DNA of 33,693 nt from an uncultured Planctomycetaceae bacterium (GTDB lineage Bacteria; Planctomycetota; Planctomycetia; Planctomycetales; Planctomycetaceae). The stretch spans positions 1 to 33,693 of the forward strand of contig CAIOTJ010000145.1 of assembly GCA_903861195.1 (NCBI GenBank). Reading direction: 5' to 3'. The position numbers and the translations under genes were made by a program. Under the pieces are notes generated by a model. The model was not told where the DNA came from and did not search any database. It saw only the letters and a list, made by a program, of their open reading frames with translations. Below, in pieces: positions 1 to 8,764 of this stretch (positions are counted from its first letter, which is position 1; each line of letters starts with the position of its first letter).

Positions 1-1
1 G

Positions 2-2377
2 ATGATCGCCTGGCTGCTGCCCCTGTGCGGGTTCGCGATTGAAATCTTTGCCGGCTTCTGGGGAACCCGGAAGAGCAAGACGGCCGCGTACATCGCTGTG
101 GGGTGCATCGGAACGGCGTTTGTGTGCAGTCTTTCGGCGCTGCTGATCTGGGGGTTCTCGACCGAATGGGCGGCCGTCAAGGCGGTGGCAGTTCACCATG
201 CCACCGCGCCTGCGGACTCCATTCACGGTGACCACGCCGGTGAGCATCACGAGGCTGCCCATACTGAGGGTGAGCATGCTGAAGGCGATCACTCTGCCAC
301 AACCGCAGTCGGTCCGGCGGCGGCCGCGGCGATGGGTCCGTTCACCAACACCATCTACACGCTGGCCAATTTCGGTTCACTCCGCGTGGCCATCGATTAT
401 TACATCGACAGTCTGACCTTGGTGATGTTCACCATGGTGACCTTCATCGCCACCTGCATCCATCTGTTCGCGATGGGGTACATGAGCGATGAGCTGACCG
501 AGAATTACGAGGATCATCAGGTCCATACCAGCCACGGGCATTTCCATCGTCCCGGGCGGTTCTACCGGTTCTTCGCCTTTCTGTCATTGTTCTGCTTCTC
601 GATGCTGGGGCTGGTCCTGGCCGGGAACGTGTTTATGGTGTTCGTCTTCTGGGAACTGGTGGGGGTCTGCTCGTACTTCCTGATCGGCTTCTACGTCGAG
701 CGGAAATCGGCGTCGACGGCCGCCAACAAGGCCTTCATCATGAACCGGGTGGGGGACTTTGGGTTCCTGATCGGGTTGATGATCCTGTGGACGCACTTTG
801 GCACCTTCCAGTTCCACAGCCGTTATGAGGGGGCCAACAACACGAATCCGACCCCCGGCCTGTTCCAGATGCTGCGGGACGATCATGGGCACATGCACGT
901 CAACGAGTCGGGCGACAAGGTACTGCTGACTTCGGGACTCCCCGAAGAGAGTGCCGACGGCCCCCACGAAGCCCGAACCATTCCCTACTACCTGCTGGTC
1001 GCGGCCGGGCTGGGAATTTTCGCCGGCTGTATCGGCAAAAGCGCGCAATTCCCGTTGCAGACCTGGTTGCCCGACGCCATGGAAGGACCGACGCCGGTCT
1101 CCGCCCTGGTGCACTCGGCCACCATGGTCGCGGCCGGGGTGTATCTCGCGGGGCGGTTCTATCCGATGTTCACCCCCGAGGTGCTGCTGACGATTGCCTA
1201 CATCGGCTGTATCACGGCCTTCCTTGCGGCAACGATTGCCGTGGTGGTGACAGACATCAAGCGGGTGTTGGCCTACTCGACGATCAGCCAGCTCGGTTAC
1301 ATGATGCTGGGATTGGGTGTCGGGGGTTGGGCGGCCGGGTTGTTCCACCTGGTGACTCACGCCTTCTTCAAATCGCTGATGTTTCTGGCGTCGGGAAGCG
1401 TGATTCACGGCTGCCACCACGAGCAGGAAATGCCCCGCATGGGTGGTTTGCGGAAGAAGATGCCCATCACCGCCTACACAATGCTGGTGGGGGTGATTGC
1501 CATCGCTGGCCTGGCGATTCCCGGAGTCATCGCTTTCTCGGGATACCACTCGAAGGATGCGGTGGTGGCCACTGCGTTGACGTTCACCGAGTTGAATCCG
1601 TCGCACCTCTTGCTGTTTTACCTCCCACTGTTGGGAGCGGGAGTGACCGCGTTTTACATGTTCCGTCTGTGGTTCTATACCTTCGCAGGTGAACCCCGCG
1701 ACCATCATGTGTACGAGCACGCCCATGAATCTCCGTGGATCATGACTGTGCCACTGTTGGTGCTCTCGGTTCTGGCGGCCTTCTGTGCAGTGGGCGGCGA
1801 GCATGGCCCGCTGTTTGGTTTGTTGTCGGCCAGCGAGCCATCCACGCTGCCGCACGAGCTGGTTGCAACGGCCCCCTCGGGACTGACGCTGCCGACACAC
1901 GAGGCGATCCATCAGCGGCATGCCCGGGCGGGACTGTACGCCCTGGTGATCGCCAGCCTGGGGACGTTCCTCGCGTATGTCTTCTACGGGGCCCGCTGGG
2001 TGAATCCGGCCGATGTGAAGCGTCAGTTCACCGGACTGCACACCTTCCTGACGGAAAAGTGGTGGTTCGATGAGTTGTACGACACGCTGTTCGTCAAGCC
2101 GGTGCACGTCGTGGGTCGGTTCGTCGCGGGATTTGACCGGTTGGTTCTCGATGGAATCCTCCATGGTTTGTCGCGGTTGGCGGTGGCGGTTGCCCATTGG
2201 GACCGGCTCTTCGACGAGCAGATTGTCGACGGACTGGTCAATTGGACGGCCAAGACGACGTACGCGGGCGGGATGGGCCTCAAGGGATTGCAGACGGGGC
2301 AGATCCGGCAGTATGTGATGTTCATCGTGCTGGGTGTGGTGGGGATCTGGGTGTTGGCCCAGGTGTTCGGCTCCTGA
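2..2377 (+). CDS. nuoL: NADH-quinone oxidoreductase subunit L (NuoL)
   Basis: This is the distal antiporter-like membrane subunit of respiratory complex I, which couples NADH:quinone electron transfer to proton pumping. About 791 residues are visible and the protein is strongly hydrophobic. Diagnostic stretches are FWELVGVCSYFLIGFY, with the conserved Glu of TM5, and GKSAQFPLQTWLPDAMEGPT followed by the SALVHSATMVAAGVY helix. The C-terminus carries the expected long amphipathic-helix region and final TM. The first ATG is at base 2, so the true start may lie just outside the window and the N-terminus must be treated as provisional. An Ala/His-rich loop at residues 61-112 (nine His between residues 65 and 97) is longer than in the E. 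coli subunit. A second short His-containing insertion is near residue 175. nuoM follows after 74 bp. The family call is secure. Confidence 0.97.
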   Translation: MIAWLLPLCGFAIEIFAGFWGTRKSKTAAYIAVGCIGTAFVCSLSALLIWGFSTEWAAVKAVAVHHATAPADSIHGDHAGEHHEAAHTEGEHAEGDHSATTAVGPAAAAAMGPFTNTIYTLANFGSLRVAIDYYIDSLTLVMFTMVTFIATCIHLFAMGYMSDELTENYEDHQVHTSHGHFHRPGRFYRFFAFLSLFCFSMLGLVLAGNVFMVFVFWELVGVCSYFLIGFYVERKSASTAANKAFIMNRVGDFGFLIGLMILWTHFGTFQFHSRYEGANNTNPTPGLFQMLRDDHGHMHVNESGDKVLLTSGLPEESADGPHEARTIPYYLLVAAGLGIFAGCIGKSAQFPLQTWLPDAMEGPTPVSALVHSATMVAAGVYLAGRFYPMFTPEVLLTIAYIGCITAFLAATIAVVVTDIKRVLAYSTISQLGYMMLGLGVGGWAAGLFHLVTHAFFKSLMFLASGSVIHGCHHEQEMPRMGGLRKKMPITAYTMLVGVIAIAGLAIPGVIAFSGYHSKDAVVATALTFTELNPSHLLLFYLPLLGAGVTAFYMFRLWFYTFAGEPRDHHVYEHAHESPWIMTVPLLVLSVLAAFCAVGGEHGPLFGLLSASEPSTLPHELVATAPSGLTLPTHEAIHQRHARAGLYALVIASLGTFLAYVFYGARWVNPADVKRQFTGLHTFLTEKWWFDELYDTLFVKPVHVVGRFVAGFDRLVLDGILHGLSRLAVAVAHWDRLFDEQIVDGLVNWTAKTTYAGGMGLKGLQTGQIRQYVMFIVLGVVGIWVLAQVFGS

Positions 2378-2451
2378 TCCTCCGGCTGTTTTCCTCTTCA
2401 CGACACGTTTCTTTCCGCGGCTCTTCGCTCAGGAACACGTTTTAAACTCCC

Positions 2452-4038
2452 ATGACCCCCGATCCAGTCTTCCTGCTGAGCGCGATCATCTTCCTGCCGG
2501 CGATCGGCGCCCTGATCCTGTCGCTCTTCAATCCCAAGTCCGAAGACGGCATGCGTTCGTTCGCGAACATCATCGCCGGGGCCACCTTCGTGCTGACTCT
2601 GCTGGCCTGGTTTGGCTTCGATCCGGCGAAGGCCGAGATGCAGATGTCGGTCTCGGTTCCATGGATCAAGTCGTGGAACATCAACTATCAGCTCGGGGCC
2701 GACGGCATCAGCATGCCGCTGGTGCTGCTGACCAGTCTGATCAGTTGGCTGGCCCTGGCCGCCTCGACCAGCATCAAAAAGCACATCAAGGGCTACCTGA
2801 TTCTTTTCCTGTTGCTCGAAACCGGAATGCTGGGGGTTTTTCTCTCCCTCGACTTCTTCCTGTTCTACATCTTCTGGGAAGTGATGCTGCTGCCGATGTA
2901 CTTCCTGATCGGCATCTGGGGGGGTGAGCGGCGCGAATATGCGGCCATCAAGTTCTTCCTGTACACCCTGGTGGGTAGCGTGCTGATGCTGATCGCCATG
3001 CTGATGCTGTACTTCGATGGCGGCCGGACGTTTGACATTCTGCGGCTGCAGGAAATTGGCCAGGGCCGCATTGACGGTTTGAGCTACACCCAGTTCGTGC
3101 AGATCACCGCCTTCATCCTGCTGTTCATCGGGTTTGCGATCAAGGTACCGGTCTTCCCGTTCCACACCTGGTTGCCTGACGCCCACGTGCAGGCCCCGAC
3201 GCCGATCTCCATGATCCTGGCGGGTGTGCTGCTGAAGATGGGGGGCTACGGCATCATGCGAATTGCGTTCCCGATCTGCCCGGTGGGGGCCTACTATGCC
3301 GCCCATGTCCTGGTGGTTCTGGCGGTGACCAGCATCATCTACGGGGCGTTCGCCGCACTGGCCCAGACCGACTTCAAACGGCTTGTGGCCTACAGCTCGG
3401 TGAGCCACATGGGCTACGTGTTGCTGGGGATCGCCGTCTGGAAACTGACCGATGGTGCGGCAGGTGAGGAGTCGAAGCAGTATTGGAACATGGGGATGCA
3501 GGCCGCCATGTTCCAGATGCTGGCTCACGGCATTTCGTCACCAGGCATGTTCTTCATGGTGGGGGTCATCTACGATCGGGTGCACCACCGTGACCTGAAC
3601 AAGTTTGGCGGACTGATGGGGCTGATGCCTCTCTACGGCGGGCTGGCGGTGGGACTGTTCTTCGCAGGTCTGGGTTTGCCCGGAATGTGCGGATTTATCG
3701 GAGAGGTCTTCTCGGTCCTCAGTTCGTGGAATTTCAGCAAGGTGTACGCGATTATCGCGGCATCGGGGGTCATCCTCACGGCGGGATACATCCTGTGGGC
3801 GGTCCAGCGGGTCTTCCTGGGAGCCGAGTACAAGGGACCGCATCCTGAGGCGATTACTCCACTGACCTGGAATGAGGCGCTGATCGGCTCGGTGCTGCTG
3901 GCACTCTGCATTATCATGGGGGTTTTCCCCAATCTGGTGTTCCACCAGATGCAGGCCTCGGTGAGCCTGCTGGTCGACAACCTCTACTCGGCAAAGTCGC
4001 TGGGAACATCGGCCCTCACGACACTGCTCAGTCGCTAA
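2452..4038 (+). CDS. nuoM: NADH-quinone oxidoreductase subunit M (NuoM)
   Basis: This is the second antiporter-like proton-pumping subunit of complex I in the cytoplasmic membrane, 528 residues, close to the usual length (about 500). The conserved TM5 glutamate is visible in FYIFWEVMLLPMYFLIG (Glu143). The KVPVFPFHTWLPDAHVQAPT segment and the following VLLKMGGYG helix carry the lysines of the central proton channel. A start at the ATG at 2452 gives a typical N-terminal TM (FLLSAIIFLPAIGALILSLF). The ribosome-binding site is weak: an AGGAA lies too far upstream, so coupling to nuoL is possible. The gene sits between nuoL and nuoN in the standard order. There are no unusual insertions. The call is secure. 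Confidence 0.97.
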   Translation: MTPDPVFLLSAIIFLPAIGALILSLFNPKSEDGMRSFANIIAGATFVLTLLAWFGFDPAKAEMQMSVSVPWIKSWNINYQLGADGISMPLVLLTSLISWLALAASTSIKKHIKGYLILFLLLETGMLGVFLSLDFFLFYIFWEVMLLPMYFLIGIWGGERREYAAIKFFLYTLVGSVLMLIAMLMLYFDGGRTFDILRLQEIGQGRIDGLSYTQFVQITAFILLFIGFAIKVPVFPFHTWLPDAHVQAPTPISMILAGVLLKMGGYGIMRIAFPICPVGAYYAAHVLVVLAVTSIIYGAFAALAQTDFKRLVAYSSVSHMGYVLLGIAVWKLTDGAAGEESKQYWNMGMQAAMFQMLAHGISSPGMFFMVGVIYDRVHHRDLNKFGGLMGLMPLYGGLAVGLFFAGLGLPGMCGFIGEVFSVLSSWNFSKVYAIIAASGVILTAGYILWAVQRVFLGAEYKGPHPEAITPLTWNEALIGSVLLALCIIMGVFPNLVFHQMQASVSLLVDNLYSAKSLGTSALTTLLSR

Positions 4039-4117
4039 ACCCCAACGATCCCCCGGCTGACAGCCTTCATCTCGCATCCCTTCGATCGGCTCCGCGTGGC
4101 GGCCCGAACAGACGGCA

Positions 4118-5749
4118 ATGACACTCACCCAACTGCTGAACAATCTGACGGCCGACACGCTGGGCTCCCTCCAGCCGTTCGCTCCGGAGCTGTGCGTCGT
4201 CGGCACGATCCTGGTGCTGTTGTTCGTCCGCCTGTTTGACTGCGACCGATGGCTTCCCGGGTCGCTTGTGGCGATGGTGGGCACGGTGTTGGCTCTCGGA
4301 TTCTCGGTGTATCAGTTCCGCCAGTTTGGCAATGGCACCCTTGAGCCGCAGACCCTGTTTACCGGGCTGTTGATCTTCGACCCCTTTACGGTCTTCTTCC
4401 GAATTTTCCTGCTGCTGTTCCTCGCTTTCGTGGTCTATTTGACCATCATCACGGGAATTCCGGATTCCGAAGATGCTCCCGACTTTTACACGCTGATTCT
4501 CGGGTCCACCCTGGGCATGCTGTTGATGGTCTCGGCCAACCACCTGTTGATGGTGTTCCTGGCGATCGAGATGACCTCTGTGCCAAGTTATGCGATGGTG
4601 GGCTTTCTCAAGGGACGGAGGGCGGCCAGTGAGGCGGCGCTCAAATATGTGGTGTATGGTGCCGGTGCCGCTGGTGTGATGCTCTTCGGCATCAGCCTGC
4701 TGGCGGGACTGTTGGGAACAGCGAGTTTTCCCGAACTGGCCCCCGCCCTGATGGAAGTTCAGCGCGAGGGATTCTCGCTGGCCAACCCCACGGTCAGAAC
4801 ATTGGCGCTGGGAGTGTTGATGGTGTTGGCCGGGATCGGTTTCAAACTGTCGCTGTTCCCGTTCCATTTCTGGGCCCCGGACGTGTTTGAAGGGGCCTCA
4901 GCCGAGGTGGGTGGGTTTCTGTCGGTCGCGAGCAAGGGGGCGGCCTTTGCACTGCTGATCCGCTTCCTGTTGGCGCTCGCAGGCGGACCAGGTGCTGTCG
5001 CCGGCGGGGCCCAGTCGCTGACCATGCAGATGGGTATTGGACTGGCGTTGATCGCCGTGGTGACCACCACCTTCGGCAACCTGGCGGCATACGGACAGAC
5101 CAACGTCAAACGGATGCTGGCGTATTCGACCATCGCCCATGCCGGCTACATGCTGATGGCGGTGGGAGCCTTTGCACTGATGCTGAACGCCCCTCTGACC
5201 GAGACCTTCACTTTAACGGCCCGGTCGGAAGCGGCAGCCCAGTGTGTGCAGGGTCTGCTGTACTACCTCGTGGTGTATTTCTTCATGAATCTGGGGGTCT
5301 TCGCGATCGTCGCCTTTGTGAGGAATGCCAAGTTCAGCGAAAACCTGGGGGATTTTTCCGGGCTGGTGCGGCAGTCGCCCGTGTTGGCCATTTGCCTGCT
5401 GGTCTGTGTGTTCAGCCTGATCGGTCTGCCCCCCTTCGGTGGGTTCTTCGGGAAGTTCATGGTGTTTTTCTCGGTGCTGGCAGCGTCCAAAGTTCACTGG
5501 GTGATGTGGGTCGTGCTGGTCATGGGCTTGTTCAACACGGTGCTCAGCCTGTTCTATTACCTGAGGCTACTGAAGCATGCCTTCATCGACGAGCCAGCCG
5601 CTGACTCCCGCCCCGTGCGGGCCGAGTTGACGTCGGACAGCGGCTGCTACGCCCTGTTGGTCAGTCTGCCGGTGATCCTGCTGGGTGTGGCGGTGGAACC
5701 CATCAGCCGGGTTGCGGAGGATGTGGCCCGCTGGCTGTTGCAGGCCTGA
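4118..5749 (+). CDS. nuoN: NADH-quinone oxidoreductase subunit N (NuoN)
   Basis: This is the third antiporter-like subunit of complex I, 543 residues with about 14 predicted membrane helices. Family markers are the TM5 glutamate in FLAIEMTSVPSYAMVGF (Glu151), the KLSLFPFHFWAPDVFEGAS segment, and a later lysine in SVASKGAAFALLIRF. A further typical motif is KRMLAYSTIAHAGYMLM. Compared with the E. coli subunit (about 485 residues) it is somewhat longer, with an added loop near residues 355-375 between two helices. The gene follows nuoM after 79 bp and is the last nuo gene in this direction. Two weak hairpins lie directly behind its stop codon, so the complex I operon probably ends here. Confidence 0.96.
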   Translation: MTLTQLLNNLTADTLGSLQPFAPELCVVGTILVLLFVRLFDCDRWLPGSLVAMVGTVLALGFSVYQFRQFGNGTLEPQTLFTGLLIFDPFTVFFRIFLLLFLAFVVYLTIITGIPDSEDAPDFYTLILGSTLGMLLMVSANHLLMVFLAIEMTSVPSYAMVGFLKGRRAASEAALKYVVYGAGAAGVMLFGISLLAGLLGTASFPELAPALMEVQREGFSLANPTVRTLALGVLMVLAGIGFKLSLFPFHFWAPDVFEGASAEVGGFLSVASKGAAFALLIRFLLALAGGPGAVAGGAQSLTMQMGIGLALIAVVTTTFGNLAAYGQTNVKRMLAYSTIAHAGYMLMAVGAFALMLNAPLTETFTLTARSEAAAQCVQGLLYYLVVYFFMNLGVFAIVAFVRNAKFSENLGDFSGLVRQSPVLAICLLVCVFSLIGLPPFGGFFGKFMVFFSVLAASKVHWVMWVVLVMGLFNTVLSLFYYLRLLKHAFIDEPAADSRPVRAELTSDSGCYALLVSLPVILLGVAVEPISRVAEDVARWLLQA

Positions 5750-5759
5750 TGGCATGGTG

Positions 5760-5800
5760 CCGGGCCACCCCCGGAAACAGTCCGGCATCTGTTTTCTTCT
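5760..5800 (+). terminator. possible terminator after nuoN
   Basis: Two short hairpins follow the nuoN stop. The first is CCGGG-CCACC-CCCGG at 5760-5774. The second is AAACAG-(8 nt)-CTGTTT at 5775-5794, followed by the pyrimidine-rich TCTTCT. The second resembles a weak intrinsic terminator, but its stem is AT-rich and the T-run is interrupted. The position at the end of the nuo genes supports the reading; transcription into the next gene cannot be excluded. Confidence 0.3.
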
Positions 5801-5827
5801 CGTCGTCGTGGTGAGTGAGGTTTCCAA

Positions 5828-6253
5828 GTGAGCAGTCACACGATTCTGAACACCGCCTTGATCGAGGTGTATCGCAGCCTGCTGCAGTATGCGGGCGAAT
5901 CGTGGCCCTGGGCCTCGGCTGGTTCGGAAGAGACCGAAACCGCGGTGCGGAAGATGGCTCAGGAAGAACGAGAAGTCGTCTCCCGGATCTTCCAGCATCT
6001 TGATGCCCAGGGTGTGCCGGTGGACCTGGGGGTCTATCCAGACAATTCGGCTCTGCACTACGTCTCTCTCCCGTTTTTTCTCCAGCGTATGGTGAGCGAG
6101 CACGCCGACCTCGACAAGTCGCTGCGGTACTATCGCGGACAGGTTGGACAGGACCCGAACGCCAGCCGGCTTCTGGATGAGGCGGTGGGTGTGGTTGAGC
6201 GAAACCTGGCTACAATCCGGCAACTGGCGGCTCCCGCCGGTGCCGCGGCCTGA
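5828..6253 (+). CDS. small helical protein of unknown function
   Basis: A 141-residue soluble protein that I do not recognise. It has no signal peptide or membrane segment. The sequence is rich in residues typical of amphipathic helices (for example EETETAVRKMAQEEREVVSRIF and the C-terminal LLDEAVGVVERNLATIRQLA), suggesting an all-alpha bundle, perhaps ferritin- or hemerythrin-like in shape. I see no clear metal-ligand pattern, so no function is assigned. The start is a GTG at 5828, chosen because a GAGG Shine-Dalgarno sequence lies about eight bases upstream. The gene lies 78 bp after nuoN and 17 bp before the TatD-family gene, so it is probably co-transcribed with the latter. Codon use matches the neighbours, which supports a real gene. 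Confidence 0.75.
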   Translation: MSSHTILNTALIEVYRSLLQYAGESWPWASAGSEETETAVRKMAQEEREVVSRIFQHLDAQGVPVDLGVYPDNSALHYVSLPFFLQRMVSEHADLDKSLRYYRGQVGQDPNASRLLDEAVGVVERNLATIRQLAAPAGAAA

Positions 6254-6270
6254 GGGCCGCAGGACGTTTC

Positions 6271-7050
6271 ATGCGGCTGGTCGACACGCACGCCCACCTC
6301 GACGAGGAGTCTTTCGACGCCGACCGTCCCGAGGTTCTGCACCGCGCCTCCCAACAGGGTGTGCTCGCGGTCATTACCCTCGGGACGCTGCTGTCCACCA
6401 GCCGGCGGGGGGTGGAACTCTCCCACCGGCATCCCGAATTGCATGCCGCCGTGGGTGTGCATCCCAACTACGTGACCCAAGCGTCCGACACCGATTGGGA
6501 GGCGATCGTCCAGCTCGCCGGAGATTCCCGGGTGGTGGGGATTGGTGAGACAGGTCTCGACCTGTACTGGAAGACCGTTCCGCTGGAACTGCAAAGGGCG
6601 TGGTTTCGCCGGCATCTCGAACTGTCGCGCGACTCGGGCAAACCGGTCTGCATTCACTGCCGGGATGCCGAGGGCCCCGTATTGGAAGAGCTGCGGACGG
6701 CCTCACAGCGGGGTCTGCTGCGGGGGGTAATGCATTCATTCGCCGGTTCGCTGGAGACGGCTCAGGAGTGTGTGGCGCTCGGTTTGCATGTTTCGTTCTC
6801 TGGAATTCTGACCTACAAGAAATCGGCCGCGCTGCGTGAGGTGGCCCGTCAACTTCCCGGCGATCGCTTGCTGGTTGAGACCGACGCCCCCTACCTGTCT
6901 CCCCAGACCGTCCGTGGCAAGCGGAATGAACCCGCCCATGTCCGGATGACGGCCGAAACCCTCGCGGAGGTCCGCGGTCTGGATCCTGAAGAGCTGGGGG
7001 AATTGACCACGGCCAATGCCTGTCGGCTGTTTGGTCTCAGACTCTCCTGA
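6271..7050 (+). CDS. TatD-family metal-dependent hydrolase/DNase
   Basis: A 259-residue TIM-barrel metallohydrolase of the TatD/YcfH family (3'-5' exonuclease or DNase activity in characterised members, cytoplasmic). All family motifs are visible: DTHAHLDEESF with the two metal-binding histidines (His7, His9), GIGETGLDLYW with the metal-bridging glutamate (Glu93), CIHCRDA, MHSFAG and the C-terminal LVETDAPYLSPQ with the catalytic aspartate. Length agrees with the family (about 260). An AGGACG sequence precedes the ATG. It is followed 13 bp later by a small conserved gene, so the two are likely co-transcribed. The exact substrate cannot be deduced from sequence. Confidence 0.94.
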   Translation: MRLVDTHAHLDEESFDADRPEVLHRASQQGVLAVITLGTLLSTSRRGVELSHRHPELHAAVGVHPNYVTQASDTDWEAIVQLAGDSRVVGIGETGLDLYWKTVPLELQRAWFRRHLELSRDSGKPVCIHCRDAEGPVLEELRTASQRGLLRGVMHSFAGSLETAQECVALGLHVSFSGILTYKKSAALREVARQLPGDRLLVETDAPYLSPQTVRGKRNEPAHVRMTAETLAEVRGLDPEELGELTTANACRLFGLRLS

Positions 7051-7063
7051 TGTCGGAGGCCTG

Positions 7064-7453
7064 ATGAACCCTCTGCAACTGGCGTGGTGGCGGCAGGCCT
7101 TCGCGATTCCCGCCCCTCCGCCCTGGGAAAGCGAATCCGTCGAGGCACAGCGTCTGGACTGGCTGGCGCGCCAGGCTGTCGAACGGGGGCTGGCGGTGCC
7201 CACTGTCATGCTGCTGGAATCGGCCCGCCCGCTCCAGGGGGGAGCCTCGCGGCTCAGTCCGTTTTTCGAACCTCTCTGGACGACATTCGCCGGAGACTCC
7301 GCCGAGACGGGCAGCAGCGATTGGGTGCGTCTGCTGGAACATCCCGCAGCCGTCGATTGGCTGATTCGCCGGATCGAAGAGCTTGGAACTCCGCTCACAA
7401 GCACATCGGCCGCTTCGGTCTCGAACCAGCAGACAGTCGCCCCCCCGATTTGA
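7064..7453 (+). CDS. conserved small protein of unknown function
   Basis: A 129-residue protein. The chosen start is the ATG at 7064 because a CGGAGG site lies four to ten bases upstream; an in-frame ATG at 7016 inside the previous gene lacks such a site. The core RLDWLARQAVERGLAVPTVM, then LLESARPL, then a hydrophobic segment, then VRLLEHPAAVDWLIRRIEEL resembles a short family I associate with planctomycete genomes (a conserved LLES-x-(R/K)PL element followed by a 'LLE...IE.LI.RIE' helix). From memory only; I know no function for it. The hydrophobic stretch around FFEPLWTTFA could contact a membrane. It lies 13 bp after the TatD-family gene and 54 bp before the sialidase-like gene, in the same direction. 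Confidence 0.78.
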   Translation: MNPLQLAWWRQAFAIPAPPPWESESVEAQRLDWLARQAVERGLAVPTVMLLESARPLQGGASRLSPFFEPLWTTFAGDSAETGSSDWVRLLEHPAAVDWLIRRIEELGTPLTSTSAASVSNQQTVAPPI

Positions 7454-7507
7454 AGCCGGGTCCGCTCCCGTCAACACCTCTGTTCTCCCGCACAACGAGG
7501 CTAGCCC

Positions 7508-8641
7508 GTGATCGAGTTGGTGGCAACCGGGGTGGTCTATGCCAATCCGCGCCCGCATCTGAGATCCCGGCACGCCTGGCATCCATCGGTCGTGGCGACA
7601 TCTGAACGCCAGTGGTTCGTTTCATTCGATCTGGGCGAGGCGGTCGAGGCGTTCGACTATGCGACCTGGTGGTCGTCCACGGAGGATTCCGGCGAGGGCT
7701 GGTCTGAGCCTCGGCGCCTGCTGGTGGATCCTTGGCTCGACGGCCATATGGAAGCCCCGGCGGCGTCCATTCCCTGCACCCATTCCGTCCGGGTTGGACG
7801 GATGCCGGATGGAGAATGGGTGGGAATGGGGGCCAGATGGCACCGGGCGCATCCCGATGAGGGTTTGGTCAACCGGGCGAATCTGGGATACACCACGATG
7901 GATGTGTTCCTCACCCGCCGCGGTGCTCTCACCAGCGACTGGAGTGCGCCTGTCGCGCTTGATCCGCCCCTGGTGGGCCCCGGTTTCGAACTCTGCCACA
8001 GGGTGCTCGACTGCGGTGACGGCCGCTGGCTTTGGCCCACGTCGACCTGGCGCGGCTGGGATGGAAAATGCCCGGGAGGAATGCGGGCGGTCGCCTGGGT
8101 CTCGCACGACCGCGGAAGAACATGGCCCGAGTTTGTCACCATCGCCGACGAATCGCCGCACCAGACGATTCTGTGGGAGGTCGGTGTCGACCAGCGGCCG
8201 GAGGGTGGACTGCTGGCGACCCTGTGGCGGTTCCATGAGCCCACGGGGCGCAGTCTCGCCTCGGGGTACTGCCTGGCCGACCGACAGGGCCGTTTTGGCC
8301 CGTTGCGAGAAACTGGTCTGCAGGGAGAAACCGCCAAAGTGCTCTTCCTGCGGGAGGGACGCGTGCTGTGTGTCTATCGGCGGGTCGACCAGCCGGGCCT
8401 GTGGGCCCAACTGGCGGAACTGGAGGGAGACACCTGGCGGAATCTCGACACCGTTCCCGTCTGGCAGGGAGGGGGGAATGCGATGCGAGGCCGGGGACAT
8501 GCCAGTGACGAACTCAGTTCGCTAAGATGCGGCTATCCCAGCCTGGTGGAAGTGTCGCCGGGCGAGGTGTTGGTGGTGTTTTGGTGTCGTGAGGACTGCC
8601 TGCATGTGATTCGCTGGTCGCGACTGCGAATTGCGGGCTGA
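7508..8641 (+). CDS. BNR-repeat / sialidase-like beta-propeller protein
   Basis: A 377-residue protein of the exo-alpha-sialidase-like superfamily. Two Asp-box motifs (S-x-D-x-G-x-x-W) are visible: STEDSGEGW at about residues 57-65 and SHDRGRTW near residue 200. The repeating Trp/Gly-rich beta-strand pattern fits a six-bladed propeller. A possible third degenerate blade motif surrounds SLASGYCLADRQGRFGPL. No signal peptide is visible, so the product appears cytoplasmic, unlike classical secreted sialidases. Substrate specificity is open: many planctomycete members have no known sialidase activity. The start is the GTG at 7508, supported by a GAGG about eight bases upstream. A hairpin lies directly after the stop. 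Confidence 0.85.
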   Translation: MIELVATGVVYANPRPHLRSRHAWHPSVVATSERQWFVSFDLGEAVEAFDYATWWSSTEDSGEGWSEPRRLLVDPWLDGHMEAPAASIPCTHSVRVGRMPDGEWVGMGARWHRAHPDEGLVNRANLGYTTMDVFLTRRGALTSDWSAPVALDPPLVGPGFELCHRVLDCGDGRWLWPTSTWRGWDGKCPGGMRAVAWVSHDRGRTWPEFVTIADESPHQTILWEVGVDQRPEGGLLATLWRFHEPTGRSLASGYCLADRQGRFGPLRETGLQGETAKVLFLREGRVLCVYRRVDQPGLWAQLAELEGDTWRNLDTVPVWQGGGNAMRGRGHASDELSSLRCGYPSLVEVSPGEVLVVFWCREDCLHVIRWSRLRIAG

Positions 8642-8644
8642 GTC

Positions 8645-8658
8645 CGGGGTTGACCCCG
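8645..8658 (+). terminator. small hairpin after sialidase-like gene
   Basis: A perfect 5-bp GC stem (CGGGG-TTGA-CCCCG) starts four bases behind the stop codon of the sialidase-like gene. There is no T-run, so if it ends transcription it would not do so as a classical intrinsic terminator. Confidence 0.3.
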
Positions 8659-8764
8659 TGCTCCGCACCCCACTGGTGTTCGTGCAGCGGTACGTCAGGA
8701 ATTGTCGATTCCCCCCAACCGCCTGATCAAACCCGATCTCCCCCCTGCCCCAAATTGGTGCGCC

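Noticed and set aside
584-2401. A 605-codon open frame antisense to nuoL
   Set aside because: It is rich in His, Gln, Arg and Pro, has no family-like motifs and is a by-product of high-GC codon use in nuoL, which is unmistakable on the other strand.
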